Assembly: GCA_030015575.1 (NCBI GenBank) | Contig: JASDDO010000004.1 | Coordinates: 318,006,654-318,070,653 of the forward strand | Length of the DNA: 64,000 nucleotides | Direction of reading: 5' to 3' | Source of the DNA: Agapanthus africanus | Taxonomy: Eukaryota; Streptophyta; Magnoliopsida; Asparagales; Amaryllidaceae | In this document: in pieces, positions 21,604 through 31,474 of the stretch | How the letters are laid out: each line of letters starts with the position of its first letter | Position numbering within the stretch: the first letter of the stretch is position 1 | Made by a program: the position numbers and the translations under genes | The notes under the pieces: model-generated | Told to the model about the DNA's origin: nothing | Seen by the model: only the letters and a program-made list of their open reading frames with translations | The model's database searches: none

Positions 21604-22500
21604 TTCCTCTGCATAATATAAAAGATACTCCCTAGACTTCTTTGGGTATCTCACAAACTTACATGGTACAGAGCGTGTCTCAAGCTTGTCCACATGCTGC
21701 TTTTTTACAAAAGCTGGACATCCCCATGTCTTAAGGTACTTAATATAGGGTTTCTTTCCACTCTACATCTGATATGGTGTGGTAAGCACGGTCTTGGTAG
21801 GAACCTTATTCAAAAGATATGCAACTGATTCTAATGCATAACCCCAGAAGGATCACGGCAACTCAGCGTTACTCATCATGGAACGAACCATACCCAATAG
21901 GGTTCTGCTCAGCCTTTCCAATACACCGTTGTGCTGAGGTGTGTATGAAGGAGTAAGCTGGGAGAGAATTCCATTCTCTTTTAAGTAACCCAGGAACTCG
22001 GCACTTAAGTATTCACCACCTCGATCAAATCTCAGTATCTTGATATTTTTTCCTGTTTTTTTTTCCACTTCATTCTTATATTCTCGGAATTTCTCAAAGG
22101 CCTTGGATTTATGTTTCATCAAGCAGACATGTCCATACCTAGAGAAATCATCCGTAAAAGTAATAAAATAGGAATAACCACTTCGTGCATGTGTAGACAT
22201 TGGACCATACACATCGCTGTGTATGAGTCCCAAGAGCTCGCTCGCTCTTACTCCGTGTCTAGTAAACGGAGTCTTTGTCATCTTTCCTATGAGACAAGAT
22301 TGATAAGTTGCATAAGATTGATATTCAAACGGATCCAAATATCCCTCTCTATGTAACTTCGTCAACCGTGTTTCATTGATGTGACCCAGTCTACAATGCC
22401 ATAAGAAAGCCTGATTTAATTTCGGAGACTTTCTTTTAAGTGTGTTCTGGACACTGAAAACCTGAGCTTGATTTAATACGTATATTCCATTATCTAATGT
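20708..22500 (-). repeat. Direct tandem duplication of about 896 bp inside Copia-2 pol
   Basis: 20708-21603 and 21604-22500 are repeats of each other in the same orientation with a constant offset of 896 bp; for example TTCCTCTG at 20708 and 21604, and TATCTAATGT ending at 21604 and 22500. The unit spans the pre-integrase zinc region to just past the integrase C-terminal domain. The copies differ by several percent by eye. Confidence 0.92.
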
Positions 22501-22515
22501 ACCTGACCCAATCAA
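21604..22515 (-). pseudogene. Copia-2 integrase, first (protease-proximal) copy
   Basis: The frame 21853-22515 (220 codons) is open from 'MIGSGTLDNGIYVLNQ' through the zinc region (His pair in 'FLWHCRLGH', Cys pair in 'YQSCLIG' partly changed to Tyr), the first Asp in 'LIHSDVYGPM', the second Asp in 'RFDRGGEYL' and the Glu in 'HNGVLERLSRTLL'. All three catalytic acidic residues are present. It then runs into a shifted copy of the integrase C-terminal segment and into the second integrase copy instead of RT, so the polyprotein order is broken. Confidence 0.9.
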
Positions 22516-22970
22516 ACTTTAATTAAGGTGGTGTGGACCACATCCCATACAAATGTAAAATCATATCCTTCTTTAGAAAGTAAAGATACAGATATGATAT
22601 TACAAGCTAGACTAGGTACGTACAAACATTTACGTAGAATCAATATCTGCCCACTTATCAATCCTAGGTGATATTCCCCTACGGATTCAACGTCTACGCT
22701 CATTCCGTTAGAAACTCTAAGAGTCATATCACCTGCCCTGATAACTCTACGGTTTCTCAAATACTGTAATGAATTACAGATATGAGATCCTGATCCGGTA
22801 TCTAGTACCCAAGACGCAGAGTTGATTGACATACAGTTTTCAATCACAAACACGCCCGAAGTCGAAGCCACAACGTGCTTCGGATCCTGGATTCTGGCAT
22901 TTTAAGCCCTGCATTCCTTCGGCCAATGCCCTTTCCAGTGACAATAGGAACAACCCTCCTTCCTTACTGT
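22512..22970 (-). pseudogene. Copia-2 CCHC zinc knuckle and aspartic protease
   Basis: The frame 22512-22871 holds 'SWVLDTGSGSHICNSL', the retropepsin D-T-G active site, followed by 'LRKCLYVPSLACNIISVS', typical of copia protease. Just upstream, in a different frame (about 22912-22956), is a perfect C-x2-C-x4-H-x4-C knuckle, CSYCHWKGHWPKEC, which would bind element RNA as the nucleocapsid part of Gag. The frame change between knuckle and protease is a break. The protease itself looks intact over its 119 codons. Confidence 0.88.
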
Positions 22971-23640
22971 TAGCCCCAAATCTTTTGCCCTTCCCTTTCG
23001 TTCTACCTTACTGATACCGCCTATCGGCTTTGTGGAGGTCTTCTTCTTCTCACCCTTGGCTTCCGCCTTGGATCCAGAAGAGGAAGATTCCCCAATAAGC
23101 AGAGCGGGTGTCTCCCTGATTTCCTACAAGGTGTAAGTAGAAGGTAGGGACTGTAGAATCAAGTCAGTACTTGACTCGTTCTCCAACGTGGTCTCCAGGT
23201 CCATAAGCTTATCAATATAGCCAGTCATTGTAAGGACGTTGTCCCCTACAGATGACCCGATAGCCAACCTCGCTTGAAGCAATTCCTTCGAGCTCTCATA
23301 TCTTGCGATACGAGATTGCTCTCCATATAAATCTTTGATATGGAGGAAGATGGAAACTAAGTCCATCTTCTCGTGCTGCCTCTAGTTTACACCATCTACT
23401 AAGGCCAACACGAGGCCGTGGCATTCGCATTGTGTTTTTCCGTTCTCTTACGGATATCATCCGCGACGGTGGAAACTGAACCTGGGACGGCGGAGGCTTG
23501 AGCAGTAATGAGGTGGTCCAGCTTGTCACAGGCAATGGACATCTGGACAAATCTTTGCCAGTCAATATAATCTGGCCCAGTCAATTTATTAGCTAATTGT
23601 AACATAGGCGCGGTCAACTGGTCGCTACAATTAAGAGAAA
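22971..23640 (-). pseudogene. Copia-2 Gag (frameshifted)
   Basis: The frame 23399-23617 starts MTAPMLQLANKLTGPDYIDW, the usual N-terminal 'L.G.NY..W' entry of copia Gag. A stop and shift follow near 23398. The frame 23124-23366 carries the second half ('HIKDLYGEQSRIARYESSKE', 'MTGYIDKLMDLETTL', 'LILQSLPSTY'), the UBN2-type gag signature. The basic pre-knuckle segment lies at about 23000-23100. A start at 23617 is supported because the 2-kb leader upstream has no gag-like coding. Confidence 0.85.
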
Positions 23641-24118
23641 TAGAAGAAACATTTTAGCATGATGCTCTCGGAAGTTTAGATTGGTTTTTAGTTTATCTAA
23701 ACAGGATAGCTCCCACTGTTTCTCAAATCCTTCCTCAAACCATAAAAGAAGAATTAGTCGGGATTAATCTCACCGTACAATACATTCTTAACCTTTCAGC
23801 CAGGCAAATGTCGGTACTTCGAGGGAGATTTTACAACGCTTTCGCGAAGTTCCTTTGTTAAATAACCTCCTTTCCCAAGAAGCGTAGCCCCGCTAACACC
23901 GTTCTAGACACCTACTTGGTTTATAACATTGATTGTTTAGTAAAAAATTCTCCCGAGGAGTAGCATATACTCACAGTAGGATCGGGATCCAAATATCAAT
24001 GTGTGATAATCCTAAAGGAATCCTACCAACATTATCACACTCCAAATGGTATGCAGCACTAGCAACTTTCAGTTTCTTTAGAAACTCCCGATGTGTATTT
24101 TTGCCCCATGCTCTTATG

Positions 24119-24313
24119 ACCTTGACGATGGCCAACAAATCATAAGTCACATGTCAAGTTATACCCATCATTATCCAGGTTAATTTGAACCCACCCGTAC
24201 ATACCCTTGACGAAGGCCAACAAAGTAGTATGACTGTCCCAAACCAACGCATCTATATGCTACATATGAATATCCAGCAGCTACCAATCACTATGCCTTG
24301 GCGAAGGTCAATA
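24119..24313 (-). repeat. Three-fold short repeat, period about 88 bp, in the Copia-2 leader
   Basis: CCTTGACGATGGCCAACAA (24119), CCTTGACGAAGGCCAACAA (24205) and CCTTGGCGAAGGTCAATAA (24295). The sequence between the copies is only weakly similar. Confidence 0.5.
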
Positions 24314-25420
24314 AATATAGCTTGAATACTATTGAATATTCATATGAAATGACGGAGAGCTACGAATAGTTTTGGCGAAACCGTGAACGTAGTGAACTTG
24401 ATATAATCGAAGGAACCATGATAGCTTTTAAAGGAGTGGTTTAAGCTCCGCATTTTAAAAGTTTCTGTTTTGAAAAAACCAAGTGGTTTTAAAAGTGTTC
24501 CAAGATTTAGCTTTGGTTTGTTTGCTTTGCATTAATAATGCAGTCCTATCATTTACACCTATCATTACAGAGAGAAACCAAAATACGGCGTACTCATATG
24601 ACATCCGCATTCGCCACTGGGCCCCGTCTTACACCGTTAGGTTACTTAACTAACGCCAGAGCTAGGGGCTGGACTAACGTGGATGCAAAACATAAGTAAC
24701 GTCTATTATATAGCATATATATAATAACCATTCGTCTCACGCAATAATAGGCATTCCAGATCACAGATGAACATATTAGATAAACTAGGAATTCCGCGTT
24801 TCGTTTAAGTCTGTAACGAATGACGGATTCTACGGTCGTGATGAATAGCCAAACCCTACCCTAGACCCCTACGGGTGCGGCAAACTATCCGCCAAATTCT
24901 CGAAATGAAGCAACCACCCTTAGCAAAGTGAGTAGGCCACTCGTCACTTCAAAGAACCCGGTAGTTTGTGCACCCCACCTTGGGTCTATCCTAGGAGCAG
25001 AAAACAGTAAAAGAAATAATACAACGGTGGTTACAACCTCAACCCGGATGTGTCCCACAAAATAATATTACATCACTTTAAAATTTACATCGAATGAAAG
25101 AAAACTCTCTTCTCACATCCCCGGCAATTCATCCACGATGATCCAATAGGTTCATATACACAAACCAACATCACAGGTATGTGCAACCCCAAACTAACCG
25201 ACATATAGCAATTAACTGAAGTTTACGAACACATATATCACAACACAAATAAAACCCGATTAGCAATTAACTTAGAATTTCGATCGAAAACTATTTTCCG
25301 TGTCTACCCCAAGTGCAAACCAGCACACAAAACATACTAGCTAGAAACAAAATATAGCAGAAGACAAAACACCCAAAATAAGAAGCACAGTGGAAAAACG
25401 AGCCTACTCGGCCTTGAATC

Positions 25421-25468
25421 GGCCGCGGAACCGCGACAAAACCCATTGTTTCGCCGTGCTTCCGCGGT
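25421..25468. repeat. Paired GC-rich palindrome in the Copia-2 leader
   Basis: GGCCGCGGAACCGCGA (25421-25436) and TCGCCGTGCTTCCGCGGT (25451-25468), centres about 32 bp apart. It starts about 196 bp downstream of the PBS. The same paired box occurs in the Athila-like elements. Confidence 0.8.
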
Positions 25469-25663
25469 CTTCTTGGCGAGTCAGTGACTCATTTTTCTAC
25501 AGTGATCTTATAATTCCCTGCTTGCAATTTTCATGCCTCTGAAATAATTTTTTCAACAGTTTTAAAAATCGACAGAAACTGAGGATGCGGGTGTTCCGTT
25601 TTCATAATTTTCCGACGATCGAAGTTCTAATAACTTGCTAACAAGCTAGTAAAGGTTTAGTTA

Positions 25664-25676
25664 GGCTCTGATACCA
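25664..25676 (-). other. Primer-binding site of Copia-2
   Basis: The minus strand reads TGGTATCAGAGCC, a perfect match to the standard initiator tRNA-Met PBS. One base separates it from the 5' LTR. Confidence 0.95.
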
Positions 25677-25677
25677 C

Positions 25678-27659
25678 TGTAAGTCGATATCGCACACCCC
25701 GCGGGTTCAGGAAGAGGCGGAATATTTAAAAAACGATTTTCAAATCTCGCAACACCGACTTGAACTCCAGGATCGATGCTAAATCCTAACTAGCTAAACT
25801 TGTTATGAGGTTAACTACTCGGATTGAAAGTTATACCTCACGTTACATATCCTTTGGGTCTTCTTTACTATCCTCCTCAGCATCATAAGCCCCAAGGATC
25901 GTAACAGATCAATGCTTCGTCGTCGGTCTCCTCGAGTCAAAGACGATCCACCCGAGAGTCTATAGTCCGAACTCCTACCTCAAATCCGAGATAACTAGGG
26001 AACCTAGTTCGCTAAACTAGATGTCCTAGATGATGTAGAGAGTGAAGATGGATTAGTTTGTCTCTTGGAATCCTAGGTTCCTCAACTCATGAGACATTTA
26101 GAGTTTAGAGGAAGAAGAAGAAGCTTGAGGAAAAGCTCGTGAAAAATTAGCTTAGAATATCAAGCATGGCTCAAGTGTAGAATAATGAAGCATATAATAT
26201 TCTATAAGATACAATATCTCAAAAATATCTACCATACTTCAAAAAATCTATTTTGTCAAGACAATGATTCATGCTTCATCCAACAAATATCTCCACCTCA
26301 TTTCCTCCACCTCATTTTAAGTTTTAATTCAAAAAGAAATAAAACCCTAATGAGGTGTCTCCTTCTATAAGCTTTCCCAAGGAAATTACAAGAATTCCCA
26401 TCATCCGTATATACATACCCGCATCCGTATTTCGAAGAATACGAATACAATGAGATGAAAATAATCCATCAATATAATACTAGGATCCGGCTTAAACCAA
26501 AGCCCACTAGTATTATCCGCCCGAACATTGTACGTGGACAAGCATACGTAAGTGATCGAAGCCCTGCCGTAAAACCATACGGCCTTTACATCATTTGCCT
26601 GATGCAGGGAAACCTTCTATGTAGGACTCTAAAGACTTGACAGTACGCTAGCAGTCGGTTTAACCACAAGCACGTCAGCGGTACTAGCTACACGTAACGG
26701 CTACCTAGGTATATATCGATAAGAAGGCCGATGAGGAAACTCATTCGAACTCTTACTAAGCCTGTCTGTGACAATCTCCGTACAGTCCGGTCTGTTTGTC
26801 TAAGAGTATTGCATATCGGGCCTAGGGGCGGTAAACGTCAGACCCCTAATAGCGCAATAAGTCGTGTCGGAGAATAGCCCAAGACACCCTGAGAAACTAC
26901 TGAAGTACCTACCACTAAATCTTGCTTGCCCTGGCCAGGGACTTTGCATAATGGCTTTTCGAACACAGTGCGATTAACCCCCAATACCGGGAGAGACGAA
27001 TCCTATCTACCCGCCACTGCCTCCAAGAGCTTCGGGACTGCACCCAACTACTACCTGTTTGCATGACTCCTTTGAGCCGTGGTAGGGTAGTAATCAAAGA
27101 AGAGTGGAACACACTCGAGGAGAAATAGCAGTGTCAAGTCGACGGACTAAGCTGTACTCATGTCACCTGGGAACTGCTACCTGACGATAGGTATAATACC
27201 CACCACCAGCTCCTAACTAGTCATGTCCAGTGTACTCATAACCTAATGAGCACCTGTATACTATCTTCAGTACGACGTACTAATGGCTGTGGGACAGACC
27301 ATCTCCCCTGCTGGGATGAGAAGCGTATACACTAGTCTACTCTGGAGTATCGATACCCGGTCTCGATAATCCTATGACTAGGAACCTGTATAAGGATGTG
27401 CTTATAGAATACCCAGCCCACACTAGTGTGACTGCTTTCACAACGCTGGTAATCAAGCAAAGATCCTAAGGGCTCTACCAATATGTATAAGCGATATGCT
27501 AAAAGAAACACATGCACATATTGAGGTAGAAACAAACCAGGTAGCATACTACCATTTTTAGCAAGACTTTCAATACAACTGTGAATATCCCAAGCTTCCA
27601 TTAAGTAATATACAAACCAGTATGATACAATAATAGCCTCTAGGGCATATACACTAACA
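25678..27659 (-). repeat. 5' LTR of Copia-2
   Basis: 1982 bp, matching 16872-18863. It begins TGTAAG and ends CTAACA on the plus strand, and is followed by the GGAGA duplication. Confidence 0.94.
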
Positions 27660-27664
27660 GGAGA
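27660..27664. repeat. Target-site duplication GGAGA, right side of Copia-2
   Basis: It matches 16867-16871 exactly. Confidence 0.92.
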
Positions 27665-28685
27665 GAACAATCTTTGTGTCGGGAGGAGAGTTGTTACGAT
27701 AGGGTCTACTCTTCAGCTTCTTGACCCGATGAGAATAGCTTGGATGGATGGATCCCCTAACTTCCTTCCAAATATTATGGATCGTCGATGACAGTCGTGG
27801 AGGTGAGCGTACAAACATGGATTCCTCTGGTATCTCTATAGGTGGTTGAGATTTCTTGAGTATAGCGGTGGGCGAGTTGTGCTTCACCATCTTCAAGGAT
27901 TCGAAGTTGTTCCTGGTTAGTACAACAGCGTGAATGATCGACATAAGGGCCGATAGTGTTAGACTGGATGGAGAACTACCTCCAGCTTATCTTTATCGAC
28001 GCCAGTAGCAACATCGAGCAGCTCTCATGACGGGAGCTTCTTTATCTTTAGGAGATTTTTGAATATGCTCCTTGAGTTGCTTGGGGACCTTAACCGATGC
28101 CAAGTGCTTGAACACAGATACCCTCATAGCTGTTGGAGAAACAGTCTGAAAGGCCAATCTGGGGAGGACGGATTGCCTTGGGGGTGCAGGATCCTTAGGG
28201 AATGAGAAGTGAAGTGGGCTAGCCTCTCGAAGAATGCCTTCCTGGGTATCATAGGCTTATTTTCCAGTGGGCCCATGGAACTCAAGCCTAGTCTGCCAAA
28301 GACCATGCTCTTGTGCAAGCTTGTCATCAGAACCAAAAAAGAAAATAGCCAGCCTATCAAAGACCGACATTCTTAGGATTTCCTCCCTTGGCGTTGAGGC
28401 ACCAATAGTGAGGAGTAGAGGAAATTGTACGAACTGGAGACCATTCAATGTCTGATGGACCTATGCCGTAGGAATGGACAGCATGGGGCTATGAACTGAC
28501 CAAACATGATCGGTTGAGGTGCGAAGGTGTCGGAACCAGATTTGCAGTTGTAGGATGCCATTGAGGTCTGCATAAGAAGGAGAACACCATCTTTAGTATC
28601 CCGAAATCCAAGAGCAACATAAATATATATAATGTGATTGGTTCGCGAAACACGAAACACAAAATGTGGAGTGGAAAGAGAAAAA
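27660..28685 (-). pseudogene. Tat pre-gag ORF, upstream half
   Basis: Consecutive frames lie between the Tat 5' LTR and gag: 28257-28448, with 'ILRMSVFDRLAIFF'; 28124-28360 and its continuation in another frame, with 'MRVSVFKHLASVKVP'; and 27660-27944 (MSIIHAVVLTRNNFESLK..), open to the Copia-2 junction. The 'SVFDRL' motif recurs in plant gypsy polyproteins but, as far as I know, usually lies after the gag core; here it precedes gag. Two copies of the motif ('SVFDRL' and 'SVFKHL') suggest a small internal repeat. Stops separate the pieces. Function is unknown. Confidence 0.55.
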
Positions 28686-28706
28686 GGTCCCACCGAACGT
28701 GCCGGA
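28686..28706 (-). other. Probable primer-binding site of the Tat element
   Basis: The minus strand next to the 5' LTR reads TCCGGCACGTTCGGTGGGAC. It resembles, imperfectly, the 'TGGCGCCGTCTGTGGGA' type seen next to many Tat-like LTRs. The exact tRNA is not assigned. Confidence 0.45.
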
Positions 28707-28709
28707 ATC

Positions 28710-30803
28710 TGTTTACCGCCAGAAACCGGACTGAGAGGTTAGAAAGACGTCTAGCCTGAATGTGGGGATAGATGCTATATGGAACTTATCCGTTCACCTC
28801 TCCGAAGATACCAAGTTGATTTATGGCATCGTATATCGTAGATTTGGCTGGATGTGACCTTTGTAGCAGACTTTATCAGATTCCCTCTCATATGTGAAGG
28901 GTTTTTGATTGTGGAGACGTTTTTTCTGTAGGTGCAATCCCCTGCAGTTAATTACGCTATCGCAGCACGATAAAAAATTTCTCTGCTCCATAAATCTTTG
29001 TGTGTCGGGTTTTTTGTTTATTTGGGGTTGCCCTTAGATTGTGTATGGAGATTAATTTATGTCGTCGCCCGTAGGGTGCGGATTAGTCCAAATCTGTATG
29101 TTAGATTTGGGATTTGAACCTAGGTAGCATTTCTCATCTTGATGAGGTCTATCAGTTCATGGGATATTTGTTTTCATCTAAGAATTGTTAGCCTTATTAT
29201 AGACTAAGATCAACTTAGGTTCTGAATAAGGACCGTTGGCCGTATATGAGACTAAGGTCAACTTAAATATTTTAATTAAGAATCGTTAGTCTTGTTGTGG
29301 ACTAAGATCAACTTAATTATGAAGTAGAAGCCTTTATACATGGTATATATTAGCTGAATGTCCAAGCTACGGTTTATTGTTCATATGCGCATGTGCATCA
29401 TAGGTGCGCAAGTGCTTCGCACGAAGGATCCATGCTTTTCCCTTTCAGAGGAGTATACATGAATATGGGGTACGCATCCATATATGGTGCGCATGGGCAT
29501 GCGGTGCGCATGGGCATGGAATTTCTTTCAAGAAGTGCGCACGTGAATATCATGTGATATGCACTTGACTGGGTTTAAGTAATGCACACGTGTGTATCAC
29601 ATGACGCGCATGCATCTTCGTCTATAGAGCTATGTCCATGAATATCATGTGACGCGCATTCGAATGGAGTGTACATGTGCATATCACATGATGCGTATCT
29701 ATATGAAGTTGTATGAAGTGCGCACGTGCCTATTATGTGACACGCATTTGTATGAAGTGCGCACGTGAATATCACGTGATGCACACTTGATTTTAGACAG
29801 TATGCATATGCGTAAGTCTGATGTGGATAACATTCTCCACATGTGATCACGTATATATTACATGGTGCGTACATCTAGGGTTGACACCCTAAACCAAGGT
29901 GCGCACTATGATGCAGAAAGCTTTGGATTTCAAAGAGATTAAGATCTTTGTTGTTTGATTTAAAGTACATTCATATGGCACATTTAAATTCAATGAAAGT
30001 AAAACTTGCACAAGAAGCACTAGCTTCAATCTGTATCTTCATGATCTTCCTTTTACAAGGGTTTTGTCTAAAGTCTTGGATCTTAGAATAGATCTCTCAT
30101 GAAAGCAGTGGCTTTTTGTATGAGAAAGGTAAATTCTAAGATCGTTTGATCTCTCTTTTTTTATTTTGAGAAGCACTGGCTTCGTTCTGAAAAGCACAAG
30201 ATTTTTTTTATAAAAGAAAGAGCATGCTCTTCTTTTTATTACCTAGTCGACTAGGGTTTCTTCTTCTTCTAGAACTTCGGTTCTTTTTTTTAAAGAGGAG
30301 AACAAAAGCTCAGGGAGTCCAGAAAAATTCCAAAAGCCAAAAAGCCTCTTTTCATTGTGAGGGGGTTCTTATTTATAGGAAATGAATTGTTAGGCTTTGT
30401 TCTCAACAATCAGGTGATTTTGATCTCAATTGACCCATATCAATTAAAAGTGACATGCGCACCATTGGATCATTGATCCAAATATCAATTTTGATTATTT
30501 TGTTAAGTTTGTTATTAACAAGCAGATTTAAATTGATTTATATTAATTTAAGGTGTATGCGCACCTTTGGATCATTAATCTCAAGATCTATTTTAATTCT
30601 TTTTTTAATTTTGTTAATTGATAGAAGATTTTCTTCTTGAAATGATATAATCAAGCACATGCGATGGCCTTTGCCATGCGCACGTGCTTTGCACATATTA
30701 GCATCACATGCGATGGTTTAAACCATGTGCACGTGCCTCGTACATGTTGCATCGCATGATAGGTGCGCATCTATTAGATGTACCTTAAAATTAAGTGCAA
30801 ACA
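28710..30803 (-). repeat. 5' LTR of the Tat element
   Basis: 2094 bp, matching 3827-5892, with the same TATA box (30371-30378) and CACGTG array (29520-29880). TGTTTACCGCC at the left edge and AAACA at the right edge are followed by the GTCTC duplication. Confidence 0.92.
29520..29880. repeat. CACGTG tandem array in the Tat 5' LTR
   Basis: Counterpart of 4625-4980. Several of the CACGTG boxes here have decayed to CACATG or CATGTG. The repeat frame 'GTGCGCACGTGAATATCAYGTGATG' is still visible. Confidence 0.75.
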
Positions 30804-30808
30804 GTCTC
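30804..30808. repeat. Target-site duplication GTCTC, right side of the Tat element
   Basis: It matches 3822-3826 exactly. Confidence 0.9.
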
Positions 30809-31424
30809 TATTAATGCATAGTGTATGAGAGCTAACTGTTGCTTATCTGCAGCATGAAGATGCGATTATCTAGAATGGTCTCATAATCACGTTGTTCTCT
30901 ATCAAGGACTTGTGCTGGTGGGTCTAAATTAATCATGAAATTACGGGTTGAACTTGACTAGCGACTTTTGGCACATTGGCCTCTGTCAAGGCCATAAGCC
31001 GCCTGGGGAAAAAACCATATCGGGAGTTTCAAGAGTTGAAACTTGCAATGTGATTGTATACTATTCTATATGATAGTTTGGGTCCCGATTCCTACTGTGA
31101 GTAATAGTTACTCACGGGAGATTTTCACTTCACAATTAGCTAACCCATTCGGTGTCAAGAAAGGTGTTTACGAGGCTATGTTTCAAAGGAAACGGGGTTA
31201 TTAAATTAGGTTCATGCGAGAGCATAGGGACCTCCCTCGAAGTGCTATCACTGGCCTAGCTGACCGGTTGGTGAACATGTAGGTGTACATGATCCCGGCT
31301 AGTTCTCCTTTTAGGGTTTGAAGGAGGATTCGACGAAATAGTGGGAGCCATCTTGATTAGATAAATTAATAAACCAATCTAATCTTAATAGAGTGCATAG
31401 TCAGTGTTTCATCTCTTTCTGGTA
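30809..31424 (+). other. Copia-A 5' leader, part 2
   Basis: It continues the leader cut by the Tat insertion. 31290-31424 matches the reverse complement of 23630-23790 (leader next to gag in Copia-2), including the 'AGTGGGAGC' and 'TTAGATAAA' blocks. There is no ORF. Confidence 0.75.
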
Positions 31425-31469
31425 GCGACATATGACTGACCTTAAACAAAAACTCGTAAACCAAGTTAA
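31425..31469 (+). pseudogene. Start of Copia-A gag, cut by Athila-B
   Basis: 'GTAGCGAC..' followed by a short coding remnant ending in the 'KLT' part of the gag N-terminus ('ANKLTGPDY' in Copia-2). It is decayed and interrupted after codon ~15 by Athila-B; the continuation is at 48683. Confidence 0.5.
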
Positions 31470-31474
31470 CGGAA
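31470..31474. repeat. Imperfect target-site duplication, left of Athila-B (CGGAA)
   Basis: CGGAA here and CCGAA at 48678-48682: 4 of 5 bases agree, as expected for an old insertion. Confidence 0.6.

Larger units (their letters stand above)
23641..25663 (-). other. Copia-2 5' leader (about 2 kb, non-coding)
   Basis: No credible ORF. It is related in reverse to the Copia-A leader (2136-3821 and 30809-31424) and to a fragment at 58345-58433. Near gag it holds three copies of a CCTTGRCGAWGGYCAAYAA motif (24119, 24205, 24295), spaced 86 and 90 bp. Near the PBS it holds a GC-rich paired palindrome (25421-25468). Confidence 0.75.
16872..27659 (-). mobile_element. Copia-2: full-length Ty1/copia element inserted in the Tat pre-gag ORF
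   Basis: 10,788 bp, with LTRs at 16872-18863 and 25678-27659 (TG..CA), a perfect 5-bp duplication, a PBS and a polypurine tract. On the minus strand the order is a 2-kb leader, gag with CCHC knuckle, protease, integrase (duplicated in tandem), RT, RNase H. This is the Ty1/copia order. Motifs such as 'CRLGHINETRLTKLH' and 'SWVLDTGSGSHIC' fit the Tork/Angela-like part of copia, a lineage call I hold loosely. The RT active site is YMDG rather than YVDD/YMDD and there are several stops, so it is non-functional. Confidence 0.94.
3827..30803 (-). mobile_element. Tat-lineage Ty3/gypsy retrotransposon, complete structure, split by Copia-2
   Basis: Two LTRs (3827-5892 and 28710-30803) face the same way, begin TG and end CA on the plus strand, and are flanked by GTCTC duplications. 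On the minus strand the order is pre-gag ORF, gag, knuckle-like modules, protease, RT, RNase H, a second (archaeal-type) RNase H, integrase, then a long 3' region with tandem repeats. The dual RNase H and the repeat-bearing 3' region are known hallmarks of the Tat/Ogre lineage. Its own length is about 16.2 kb after removing the 10.8-kb Copia-2. Many frameshifts and stops and a lost integrase catalytic Glu make it dead. Confidence 0.92.
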
